Shown here: positions 34,438 through 41,270 of the stretch, piece after piece
How the letters are laid out: every line of letters starts with the position of its first letter
How positions within the stretch are numbered: position 1 is the first letter of the stretch
Origin: an uncultured Lachnospiraceae bacterium
GTDB lineage: Bacteria > Bacillota > Clostridia > Lachnospirales > Lachnospiraceae
DNA: 41,270 bases
Assembly: GCA_902797025.1 (NCBI GenBank)
Contig: CADBRN010000061.1
Span: 1-41,270, forward strand
Reading direction: 5' to 3'
The notes under the pieces: model-generated
Databases searched by the model: none
What the model was told of the DNA's origin: nothing
The model's input: only the letters and a program-made list of their open reading frames with translations
Translations under genes and position numbers: made by a program

Positions 34438-36030
34438 TCAGTTTCGGCTGAATTCCGCGAGCTTCAGATTTTCGTTTCGGTCGAGTGTCATGCCGACGCT
34501 CCATTCATTGACGAAAAGTAAAAGCGGACGATCGTGCATATCCTTGACAATCTTCATATCCGATGTTCCCGAGATCCGTTCAAGATCAATTTCCTGATAA
34601 TTTTCAATCCAGCGGATATACTCGTACGGCAGTGTCTCAAGGCGGATCTCGCAATTATACTCATTCTCAATCCGGAATTTCAGCACATCGAACTGCAGAA
34701 TACCGACGACACCGACGATGATCTCCTCCATGCCGCCTCGGACCTCCTGGAAGATCTGGATCGCTCCTTCCTGGGCGATCTGACGGATTCCCTTGACGAA
34801 CTGTTTTCTCTTCATCGAGTCGATCAGCGTGACGCGCGCGAAATGCTCCGGCGCGAACGTCGGGATTCCTTCAAACCGGAAATGGTGTCCCGGCATGCAG
34901 ACCGTATCTCCGATCGCGAAGATCCCCGGATCAAATACTCCGATGATATCACCGGCGTACGCCTCCGAGACGACATGGCGGTCGTCCGCCATCATCTGCT
35001 GGGGCTGAAGCAGCCGCATCTTCTTTTCGCTCTGAACATGGTAGACCTCTTTGTCCGCGTCAAACTTCCCCGAGCAGACGCGCATAAATGCGACACGGTC
35101 GCGGTGATGGGCGTTCATATTCGCCTGAATCTTGAATACGAACGCGGAGAAATCCTCCCGCATCGGATCGATCAGCCCCTCATCGGACATACGCGGAAGC
35201 GGGGATTCCGTCATCGCCAGAAAATGGGTGAGAAACGTCTCGACGCCGAAATTCGTCAGCGCAGATCCAAAGAAGACCGGCGAAAGTTCTCCCCTGCTGA
35301 CGCGTTCCTGATCGAAATCCGCAGACGCACCGTCGAGCAGTTCGATCTCGCCCTCCAGCGTCTCCTTCTGATCCTCCGTGATCACGTCGAGCAGATGCGG
35401 ATCATCAAGATCGATCTCCTCCTCGATTCCTTCCTTCGTTCCCTTTTCCGTCCCCGCAAATGTCAGGACCTTGTTCGTCTTCCGGTCGTAAACGCCGCGG
35501 AAGTTTTTTCCGGAACCGATCGGCCAGTTGACCGGACAGGTCGCGATGCCGAGCTCCTTCTCGACCTCATCGACGAGATCAAAGGTATCCCGCGCGTCCC
35601 GATCGAGCTTGTTGATAAACGTAAAGACCGGAATATGACGCATCGCGCAGACCTTGAAAAGCTTCCGCGTCTGCGCCTCGACACCCTTTCCGCCGTCGAT
35701 GACCATGACCGCAGAGTCGGCGGCCATCAGTGTCCGGTACGTATCCTCCGAGAAATCCTGGTGTCCCGGCGTATCCAGAATATTGATGCAGTAACCGTCA
35801 TAGGAAAACTGCATCACAGAGGAAGTGACCGAGATACCACGCTGTTTTTCGATCTCCATCCAGTCCGAAACCGCGTGGCGGGCCGTCGCCTTTCCCTTGA
35901 CCGAGCCCGCGAGATTGATCGCGCCTCCGTAAAGCAGAAATTTCTCTGTCAGTGTCGTTTTACCCGCATCCGGGTGCGAGATAATCGCAAACGTCCGTCT
36001 GCGTTCGATTTCTTTTGTCAGCTGCGTCAA
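34438..36030 (-). CDS. prfC: Peptide chain release factor 3
   Basis: Encodes a 530-residue translational GTPase that removes RF1/RF2 after peptide release. The G1 motif is SHPDAGKTTLTEKFLL (18-33), followed by KGKATARHAVSDWMEIEKQRGISVTSSV and DTPGHQDFSEDTYR for G2-G3, and FINKLDR for G4. The RF3-specific C-terminal domains complete the protein. The start is TTG with AGGAGGG 6-8 nt upstream. It is a single gene with its own promoter and terminator. Confidence 0.97.
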   Translation of the reverse strand: MTQLTKEIERRRTFAIISHPDAGKTTLTEKFLLYGGAINLAGSVKGKATARHAVSDWMEIEKQRGISVTSSVMQFSYDGYCINILDTPGHQDFSEDTYRTLMAADSAVMVIDGGKGVEAQTRKLFKVCAMRHIPVFTFINKLDRDARDTFDLVDEVEKELGIATCPVNWPIGSGKNFRGVYDRKTNKVLTFAGTEKGTKEGIEEEIDLDDPHLLDVITEDQKETLEGEIELLDGASADFDQERVSRGELSPVFFGSALTNFGVETFLTHFLAMTESPLPRMSDEGLIDPMREDFSAFVFKIQANMNAHHRDRVAFMRVCSGKFDADKEVYHVQSEKKMRLLQPQQMMADDRHVVSEAYAGDIIGVFDPGIFAIGDTVCMPGHHFRFEGIPTFAPEHFARVTLIDSMKRKQFVKGIRQIAQEGAIQIFQEVRGGMEEIIVGVVGILQFDVLKFRIENEYNCEIRLETLPYEYIRWIENYQEIDLERISGTSDMKIVKDMHDRPLLLFVNEWSVGMTLDRNENLKLAEFSRN

Positions 36031-36071
36031 CGCTTTCCCTCCTGATCCCTTTTTGACCGCAATTCTTCAAT

Positions 36072-36100
36072 ATAATACAACGTCCGGTCCGATCCGGCAA
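36072..36100 (-). promoter_or_regulatory. prfC promoter
   Basis: Minus-strand TTGCCG (36095-36100), 17-bp spacer, TATTAT (36072-36077), leader of about 35 nt to the TTG start. The promoter lies immediately beside the histidine-kinase remnant. Confidence 0.55.
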
Positions 36101-36115
36101 CACGAAACTCCCGCC

Positions 36116-36268
36116 CGCCGAACGGACCGTTCCAGAAATTCCGAAACCGGAGGATACGGACTCGGACTCTCGATCGCAAAAGCGGTCGTCTCCGCACACA
36201 GGGGAAGAATTTCCGCGGAGTCATCCGACGGGCATTCACTGACCATCGCCGCATTGTTTCCGTGCTGA
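36116..36268 (+). pseudogene. C-terminal remnant of a sensor histidine kinase
   Basis: About 50 codons in one frame translate to the end of a HATPase_c domain: RTDRSRNSETGGYGLGLSIAK, the usual G2 box, then HRGRISAESSDGHSLTIAALFPC and a stop at 36266-36268. In intact kinases the preceding residues would be FERFY and several hundred more; here they are absent, replaced by the prfC promoter region. No response regulator is nearby. It runs opposite to prfC and malQ. A deletion that fused this end to prfC is the simplest explanation. Confidence 0.8.
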
Positions 36269-36281
36269 CACCGAACCTCCC

Positions 36282-36330
36282 AAAAAACCGGCCGGACATA
36301 CCTCCATCTGCAGTTTCATGCTTCAGTCCG
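36282..36330 (-). terminator. Weak candidate terminator after malQ
   Basis: The minus strand has GTCCGGCCGG followed by T6 (36287-36282), about 35 nt after the malQ stop. Its best 5' partner is GGAC near the stop codon, giving only about five pairs. It may instead be a self-complementary CCGGCCGG. Confidence 0.35.
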
Positions 36331-37813
36331 CCAGACGGCTGTAGAGTTCCGTCATCTCGCGGATCTGTCCGGCAAGTTTCCCGTCGAAGGCGCCCGGGAG
36401 CATTCTCCAGCGCCAGTTCCGTCCCCCTCTCGTCGAGGGAATATTCATCCGTGCTTCTGTCCCGAGGTTCAGATAATCCTGCATCGGGATAATCACGGTA
36501 TCACTCACACTCGCGAATGCGGTGCGGATCAGCGTCCACGCGAACTCTTCCTCGGTACAGTCCGGACGGCCGAGATAATTCAGACAGAACCGTCTTTCCC
36601 GCTCCGGTGCGGACGAAAAATAGCCGCGGGACGTATCGTTATCCTGCGTACCTGTGTAGACGACGCAATTTCTCCCGTAATGATGCGGCAGGTATTCGTT
36701 CTGTGGATCGGATCCGAAGGCAAACTGCAGAACCTTCATGCCGGGATAGCCGGAATCCCGCACCATCTGACGCACATCGTCTGTCAGATAGCCGAGATCC
36801 TCCGCGACGACGCGGATGTCGCCGCAGGCTTCGCGGATCGCCCGGAAAACATCCAGTCCCGGGCCTTTCCTCCAGATGCCGTTTCTGGCTGTCTTCTCCG
36901 TGTAGGGGATCGAATAATACGACTCAAATCCGCGGAAATGATCGATGCGGACGATATCATACAGACTGCTTACCCGGCGCATCCGCCGGATCCACCATAC
37001 ATATCCCGTCGTTCTCTGATAATCCCAGTCATAGAGCGGATTGCCCCAGAGCTGACCGTCCGCGGTAAATCCATCCGGCGGACATCCCGCGACATTTTCC
37101 GGAACGAGCCCGTCATTGAACTGAAAAAGTTTCGGGTCCGCCCATGCATCCGCGCTGTCCATCGCGACGTAAATCGGCATATCACCGAAGATACGGATTC
37201 CCTTCCCGTTCACGTACTGCTTCAGTTTCTTCCACTGTACGTCAAATTCATACTGCAGAAAATACTGGAAGGCAATCTCCCCCGCGAGCTCCGTCCGCGC
37301 TTTTGCAAGCGCGCTCTCCTCCCGCAGCATCAGCGGCCCGGGCCAACTGCTCCAGGGAATTCCGCCGAGACTCTCCTTGATTGCCATAAACAGCGCGTAA
37401 TTCGGGAGCCAGTCCCCGTTCTCCTTAAGGAACCGTCCGTACCCCTCTGCGCGGTCCGCCGAAAATCGGCCGAACGCCTTTCTGAGAACCGCATAACGCG
37501 TCCGGTAGACGCGGCCGTAGTCCACATATTCCGGGTCTTCACAGGCATCGGCATCCTCGCACTCTTCTTTCGAGAGCAGCCCCGTCTGGCACAGCTCATC
37601 GAGGGAAATCATATACGGATTTCCCGCAAAGGTGGAAAACGACTGATAGGGTGAGTCGCCGAATCCGGTCGGCACCACCGGAAGAATCTGCCAGATTGTC
37701 TGGCCGGCCTCGGCGAGCCGATCCGCAAATGCGTAAGCTTCCTCCGAAAATCCCCCGATTCCGTACCGCGTCGGCAGTGATGTGATCGGAAACAATATCC
37801 CGGCTGATCGCAT
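36323..37813 (-). CDS. malQ: 4-alpha-glucanotransferase (amylomaltase, GH77)
   Basis: Encodes a 496-residue GH77 enzyme that transfers 1,4-alpha-glucan segments between maltooligosaccharides. Catalytic regions are visible: the nucleophile Asp in IVRIDHFRGFESYYSIPY (near residue 290), the acid/base Glu in VVAEDLGYLT (near residue 338), and the stabilising Asp in GTQDNDTSRGYF (near residue 391). The N terminus RSAGILFPITSLPTRYGIGGF is typical. The ATG has GGAGG upstream. It follows the Na/Pi cotransporter gene by 47 bp and may share its transcript. No glycogen or maltodextrin genes are nearby in the window. Confidence 0.97.
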   Translation of the reverse strand: MRSAGILFPITSLPTRYGIGGFSEEAYAFADRLAEAGQTIWQILPVVPTGFGDSPYQSFSTFAGNPYMISLDELCQTGLLSKEECEDADACEDPEYVDYGRVYRTRYAVLRKAFGRFSADRAEGYGRFLKENGDWLPNYALFMAIKESLGGIPWSSWPGPLMLREESALAKARTELAGEIAFQYFLQYEFDVQWKKLKQYVNGKGIRIFGDMPIYVAMDSADAWADPKLFQFNDGLVPENVAGCPPDGFTADGQLWGNPLYDWDYQRTTGYVWWIRRMRRVSSLYDIVRIDHFRGFESYYSIPYTEKTARNGIWRKGPGLDVFRAIREACGDIRVVAEDLGYLTDDVRQMVRDSGYPGMKVLQFAFGSDPQNEYLPHHYGRNCVVYTGTQDNDTSRGYFSSAPERERRFCLNYLGRPDCTEEEFAWTLIRTAFASVSDTVIIPMQDYLNLGTEARMNIPSTRGGRNWRWRMLPGAFDGKLAGQIREMTELYSRLAD

Positions 37814-37860
37814 AGTTCCCTCCTCCTATAAAATCACCGTCTGACCTCATCCTTCGGATT

Positions 37861-39690
37861 TCATTTTTTCTTATCCTTCTCTTTCTTTTTGTCCTTCTTC
37901 TTTTTCTTCTTCACCTTCAACGGCGTATACGGCGCAAGACGGTATTCCTCCTCGAATTTTTCATACTCATGCACAAACTCCGGTTCCTCTCCCGCACGCA
38001 GGCGGTCCATGAAGCTGTGGACCTCGAGACTCGAAGACTGAATCTGGACAACGCTGACACAGATGTTCGAACTGAGATCCGCCGCGCGTCCGCAGTATGT
38101 CAGGATATCATTCAGAACGACTCCCATCTCACCGCTGCACTCACCCGTCTGAAGACGGTCGATATGGCGATTCTTCATCTCGCGGACGAGCTTGTCGATC
38201 ACCTCCCGGAGCGGCTCGGCGGCAAGCGCCTGCTCCCGATTTTCCTCCGAAAAAGCACGATACATCACATCCAGTTCACGATTGACCGCCCCCTCGAGCA
38301 CGGCCATCTCTGCGGCCGCCTTATCGGAAAATGAAAGCTTGTCCTCGTGCATGCGTGTCGCGACTGCCGCCATGTTTGCGGCGTGATCGCTGATCCTCTC
38401 GAGGTCATTGATGGCATGGAGCATCTCCGAGATGGCATTGCTGTCTTCTTCCGTCAGCTCCTGGGCAGAAAGCCGGATCAGAAACGTATCGAGCTGATCT
38501 TCCAGATAATCGAGATAATCCTCGGTATCAAGAATTTTCCGGACCCGCTCTTCGTCATATTCCATGACAACACGAATCGAGTCGGAAAACGCCTCTTTCG
38601 CCAGCTGCGCCATTTCCACCGCCTTCTCCCTGGCATGACTGACCGCGACAGACGGCGTCACCAGAAGTCTCCGGTCGAGCAGTTCCGCCGGACGGCCGGC
38701 TTTATTCTCCTCCGGAAGTACCGGAAGCATCCGCTCGATGAGTCTGACGAGTGCCTTCGTAAAGGGAAGCAGAATCAGTACGGTTCCCACATTGAAAATG
38801 GAGTGGAATACAGCGATCTCGAAGGAAGAAATCGCTTCCTCGAAAAACGGCATGCCGGCGATATACCTGAGTACAAGATACAGTGTCATGAAGATCGCCG
38901 CACCGATGATATTGAGCCAGACATGGATCAGGGAGACACGCTTCGCCCTGCGGCTGACGCCGATTGCGGACAAAAGTGCGGTCACGCACGTGCCGATGTT
39001 CGCGCCCATGACGAGCGGAATCGCCATGCCGAAGCTGATATTTCCGGTAAGCGCCAATGCCTGAAGAACGCCGATGGCCGCCGCGGAAGACTGGATGACA
39101 CCCGTAAAGGCGACTCCTACGAGCAGCGCCAGAAACGGATTGGAAAATGCGACGAGCGCCTTCTGAAATCCCGGCTCCTGCGCGATCGGTCCGACGGCGG
39201 AAGACATCATCGTCATCCCGTACATCAGAATCGCAAAACCGCAGAGAATCGTCCCGAAATCCCGCTTTTTGCTGCTTTTCGCGGCGAGTACCATGATGAC
39301 GCCGACAAGGGCGACGATCGGAGCAAAATTCTCCGGTTTGAGCATAGAGATGAAAAAATTGTCCGATTCAATTCCGTTCAGCGAGAGAATCCAGGAAGTC
39401 AGCGTTGTTCCGATGTTGGATCCCATGATGACCGGAACGGTCTGCGCCAGCTGCATCAGCCCGGAATTGACCAGTCCGACGAGCATGACGGTCAGCGCCG
39501 ACGACGACTGGATCGCGATCGTGATAACCGCGCCGAGCATAAGGCCCTTTGCCGGACTTGACGTGAGGCGCTCCAGGGTCCCCTGCATTTTTCCTCCGGC
39601 CACCTTCTTCAGATTTCCGGACATCAGATTCATGCCGAACAGGAAAAACGCGAGGCCCCCGCACAGCGTAAAAATTGCATAAATATCCAT
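37861..39690 (-). CDS. Na/Pi cotransporter family protein with C-terminal PhoU domain
   Basis: Encodes 609 residues. The N-terminal half is a polytopic membrane region with two inverted Na/Pi-cotransporter repeats, each carrying a QSSS/QSSAA signature (IAIQSSSALTVML near residue 58; GVIQSSAAAIGVL near residue 197) and glycine-rich MGSNIGTTLTS / MGANIGTCVTA loops. Residues about 345-560 form PhoU-like helical bundles. The last 19 residues are extremely lysine-rich (14 of 18 at the end). Transport of phosphate with sodium, or regulation through PhoU, is inferred from the family. The ATG has GGAGG AATAA before it. Likely co-transcribed with the upstream hypothetical gene and malQ. Confidence 0.92.
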   Translation of the reverse strand: MDIYAIFTLCGGLAFFLFGMNLMSGNLKKVAGGKMQGTLERLTSSPAKGLMLGAVITIAIQSSSALTVMLVGLVNSGLMQLAQTVPVIMGSNIGTTLTSWILSLNGIESDNFFISMLKPENFAPIVALVGVIMVLAAKSSKKRDFGTILCGFAILMYGMTMMSSAVGPIAQEPGFQKALVAFSNPFLALLVGVAFTGVIQSSAAAIGVLQALALTGNISFGMAIPLVMGANIGTCVTALLSAIGVSRRAKRVSLIHVWLNIIGAAIFMTLYLVLRYIAGMPFFEEAISSFEIAVFHSIFNVGTVLILLPFTKALVRLIERMLPVLPEENKAGRPAELLDRRLLVTPSVAVSHAREKAVEMAQLAKEAFSDSIRVVMEYDEERVRKILDTEDYLDYLEDQLDTFLIRLSAQELTEEDSNAISEMLHAINDLERISDHAANMAAVATRMHEDKLSFSDKAAAEMAVLEGAVNRELDVMYRAFSEENREQALAAEPLREVIDKLVREMKNRHIDRLQTGECSGEMGVVLNDILTYCGRAADLSSNICVSVVQIQSSSLEVHSFMDRLRAGEEPEFVHEYEKFEEEYRLAPYTPLKVKKKKKKDKKKEKDKKK

Positions 39691-39747
39691 TTATTCCTCC
39701 GGTTATACTTCTGCCGGACAGCAAACTTTGAAGATGCCTGCCCCGGC

Positions 39748-40893
39748 TCATCCAAGTTCGCTGATCTCGATCTCAATCATGCGCAGGTCCCGCTCCAGAC
39801 GTCCGATCTCTTCCCCGAGCGCCCCGTATTCCTTCATCGCGGCGGTTATTTTCTCATCATCCATCCGCAGAAATCCACGGGTCACCGCATCCGGAACGAC
39901 AAATTTCTTCTCTCCTGCGTCAAAAGAAACGAGTATCCGTTTATCCTCCTGTCCTGTGACTGTTCCATCCCCGAATTTCGCATGATGAACCCTGCAGCCC
40001 TTCAGGTCGCAGAGCGGATTCGCGCCGATTTTTTCCTTTGCCGCAGAAAGCTCCGCCCTGACCGCCTCCTCCTTCTTCCGGAGCGCTGCGATCTGCCTCT
40101 CGCGCTCCTCGGCCTGCAGGGCGCTGCGCCCTGATCTGCGCGGCGCCGGGAGCTGTTCATCATAAAATCCGTAGTTCTGCGTGCAGTAAATCAGATCGAA
40201 GGCCAGAATATGATTCTCGCCGTCGATATCCGTCACAGAACCATCTTCCGTCCGATCCGCCTCTCTCTCCAGTTCATTTTGAACCATCGTAAGAAGATCC
40301 TCATTTTCAGACAGCGCTGAAACGATCTCATCACACATCGTGTAATAGCTCTTCAGACTGAAGGATTTCCCGCTTCCGACTTTTCCCGTATAGCGGACAT
40401 AGTGTGCGAATGCCTTTTCTTCCGCCTCGCGGTACATGAAATTATCGTCCGGCTCGATGAATGCGAGATACATGATCGCAGCGCGCATCGACTGCCTGTG
40501 ACTCCACTCCTCATCGCCCGCCTCCGCGAGCATGCGGTTCAGTGTTTCGACGAAATCCTCGCACTTTTTCTGGCGTCTCCTGTAATCAGACTGATCCGGC
40601 TCGAGCAGGTCGCGGAAGGCGTCACGCACCTTTTCCCGGGTCTCCTCATCCTTCGAGCAGAGATATCCGATTCCCGCCGATGGTTTCATCCGGTCATCGT
40701 CAATAAGGTCTTCGGATTCCGAGAGCGCCCGCTTGAACATTTTCCCGAAATCCGAAGCGTCGATGTCCCAGTATTTCTGAAAGTTGCTGACAGCGGTCCA
40801 CTTATAGATCTCACGGTGTTCCGGACTGTTCTGAACTTCAAATTTTTCCATATAGCTGTCGATTGTTTTCTGCAATAAATCCGGGTTCATCAA
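39748..40893 (-). CDS. Hypothetical protein with C-terminal UvrD-tail-like domain
   Basis: Encodes 381 residues; I do not recognise the full-length family. The N-terminal 240 residues are predicted mostly helical, acidic, and soluble, without signal peptide or membrane segment. Residues about 255-290 look like a coiled coil (EERERQIAALRKKEEAV). Residues about 300-343, with VHHAKFGDGTVTGQEDKRILVSF, resemble the small beta-barrel at the C terminus of UvrD/PcrA helicases, which mediates protein-protein contacts such as with RNA polymerase. A second helical segment ends the protein. The ATG (tandem ATG-ATG) has GAGGAGG upstream and a promoter at 40956-40984. It heads a possible operon with the transporter and malQ. 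Confidence 0.8.
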   Translation of the reverse strand: MMNPDLLQKTIDSYMEKFEVQNSPEHREIYKWTAVSNFQKYWDIDASDFGKMFKRALSESEDLIDDDRMKPSAGIGYLCSKDEETREKVRDAFRDLLEPDQSDYRRRQKKCEDFVETLNRMLAEAGDEEWSHRQSMRAAIMYLAFIEPDDNFMYREAEEKAFAHYVRYTGKVGSGKSFSLKSYYTMCDEIVSALSENEDLLTMVQNELEREADRTEDGSVTDIDGENHILAFDLIYCTQNYGFYDEQLPAPRRSGRSALQAEERERQIAALRKKEEAVRAELSAAKEKIGANPLCDLKGCRVHHAKFGDGTVTGQEDKRILVSFDAGEKKFVVPDAVTRGFLRMDDEKITAAMKEYGALGEEIGRLERDLRMIEIEISELG

Positions 40894-40955
40894 ATCCTCC
40901 TCATTTTATTCTGAAAATTATTTCGCTCCTTCGTAAGAAAACTTTCTCTTTTTTC

Positions 40956-40984
40956 ATAATAACGCAACTTTTTTTCCCACACAA
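40956..40984 (-). promoter_or_regulatory. Promoter of the hypothetical gene
   Basis: Minus-strand TTGTGT (40979-40984), 17-bp spacer with an A7 run, TATTAT (40956-40961), about 55-60 nt before the ATG. It diverges from the tRNA promoter at 41032. Confidence 0.55.
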
Positions 40985-41031
40985 CATTTACGGCTCTTTT
41001 ACAAAAAAGGATCAAAAAGTAAATTTTTTCA

Positions 41032-41061
41032 TTGACACACAGGCAGTATCCGGGTTATAAT
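41032..41061 (+). promoter_or_regulatory. tRNA-Gly operon promoter
   Basis: Consensus TTGACA (41032-41037), 18-bp spacer and perfect TATAAT (41056-41061), about 50 nt before the first tRNA. No rRNA genes precede it. Confidence 0.85.
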
Positions 41062-41112
41062 CATGAAGTTCTCAGCGGAGATCGATCCGATCCCGCCGGA
41101 GATCAGTCCGAT

Positions 41113-41183
41113 GCAGGTGTAGTTCAGTGGTAGAACACCAGCCTTCCAAGCTGGATATGTGGGTTCGATTCCCATCACCTGCT
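41113..41183 (+). tRNA. tRNA-Gly (anticodon TCC)
   Basis: 71 nt with a perfect 7-bp acceptor stem GCAGGTG/CACCTGC, discriminator T, D arm, anticodon stem CCAGC/GCTGG with loop CTTCCAA (anticodon TCC), and T arm with GGTTCGATTCC. CCA is not encoded. It reads GGA/GGG codons. Confidence 0.97.
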
Positions 41184-41186
41184 TAT

Positions 41187-41258
41187 GCGCGAGTGGCTCA
41201 GGGGTGGAGTACAACCTTGCCAAGGTTGGGGTCGCGGGTTCGAATCCCGTCTCGCGCT
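41187..41258 (+). tRNA. tRNA-Gly (anticodon GCC)
   Basis: 72 nt with acceptor GCGCGAG/CTCGCGC, discriminator T, anticodon stem CAACC/GGTTG with loop TTGCCAA (anticodon GCC), and T arm GGTTCGAATCC. CCA is not encoded. It begins 3 nt after the first tRNA, so both are probably processed from one transcript. The window ends shortly after. Confidence 0.97.
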
Positions 41259-41270
41259 CTCAGCGTTAAA

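Noticed and set aside
34534-36045. 503-codon plus-strand frame opposite prfC
   Set aside because: Antisense to a well-conserved GTPase; composition is an Arg/Asp-rich shadow.
36053-36268. Small plus-strand ORF as a functional gene
   Set aside because: Only the C-terminal ~50 residues match a histidine kinase; the first residues look random and there is no ribosome binding site, so it is listed as a pseudogene.

Overview
This window is core chromosome of a low-copy-repeat, moderately GC-rich Gram-positive bacterium, most likely a member of Clostridia close to Lachnospiraceae. The evidence is the gene content (HrcA/CIRCE heat-shock control, CodY, RNase J, IreB, Asp23/YqhY, XseAB-IspA-Dxs-TlyA-NadK-ArgR-RecN order), strong AGGAGG ribosome binding sites, frequent TTG/GTG starts and sigma-A type promoters (TTGACA/TATAAT). 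Almost everything lies on the minus strand; only one small HPr-like gene, a histidine-kinase remnant and two tRNA genes are on the plus strand. I see no prophage, insertion sequence, CRISPR array or obvious genomic island.

Layout from left to right, with minus-strand transcription running right to left. (1) 1-2130: groES-groEL with a CIRCE operator and a large terminator. (2) 2240-8055: yifB(comM)-dprA-topA-codY, linking DNA uptake/processing and supercoiling to the nutritional regulator CodY; a near-consensus CodY box sits just upstream of the codY promoter, suggesting autoregulation. (3) 8074-13632: ireB-ruvX, then rnj-ylbF-short mltG-trmR-U32 peptidase (trhP-like); a structured stretch ending in an intrinsic terminator separates ruvX from rnj. 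(4) 13667-15474: mtaB (minus), then a lone plus-strand HPr-like gene with its own promoter and a shared bidirectional terminator. (5) 15482-18673: rsmE-nifS-thiI, a tRNA/rRNA modification group. (6) 18715-25004: hrcA-grpE-dnaK-dnaJ-prmA heat-shock operon with a perfect CIRCE plus an extra half-site. (7) 25032-34355: asp23-nusB-xseA-xseB-ispA-dxs-tlyA-nadK-argR-recN, closed by a very strong terminator. (8) 34363-36100: prfC with its own promoter and terminator. (9) 36116-36268: C-terminal stub of a sensor histidine kinase. (10) 36323-40984: an unrecognised protein with a UvrD-tail-like domain, a Na/Pi cotransporter-PhoU protein and malQ. (11) 41032-41258: promoter and two tandem tRNA-Gly genes.

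Functionally the window is dominated by proteostasis (GroESL, DnaKJ-GrpE, HrcA), DNA repair and recombination (DprA, YifB, TopA, RuvX, XseAB, RecN), RNA maturation and modification (RNase J, MtaB, ThiI, TrmR, U32 protein, RsmE, TlyA, PrmA), and isoprenoid precursor supply (Dxs, IspA). No wholly new multi-gene system is evident. The best leads are regulatory: the rnj leader/ncRNA candidate, the three-half-site CIRCE region, tandem direct repeats upstream of groESL and at the yifB promoter, and the Crh-like HPr paralogue lacking the catalytic histidine. All promoter, terminator and operator calls are pattern-based and untested.
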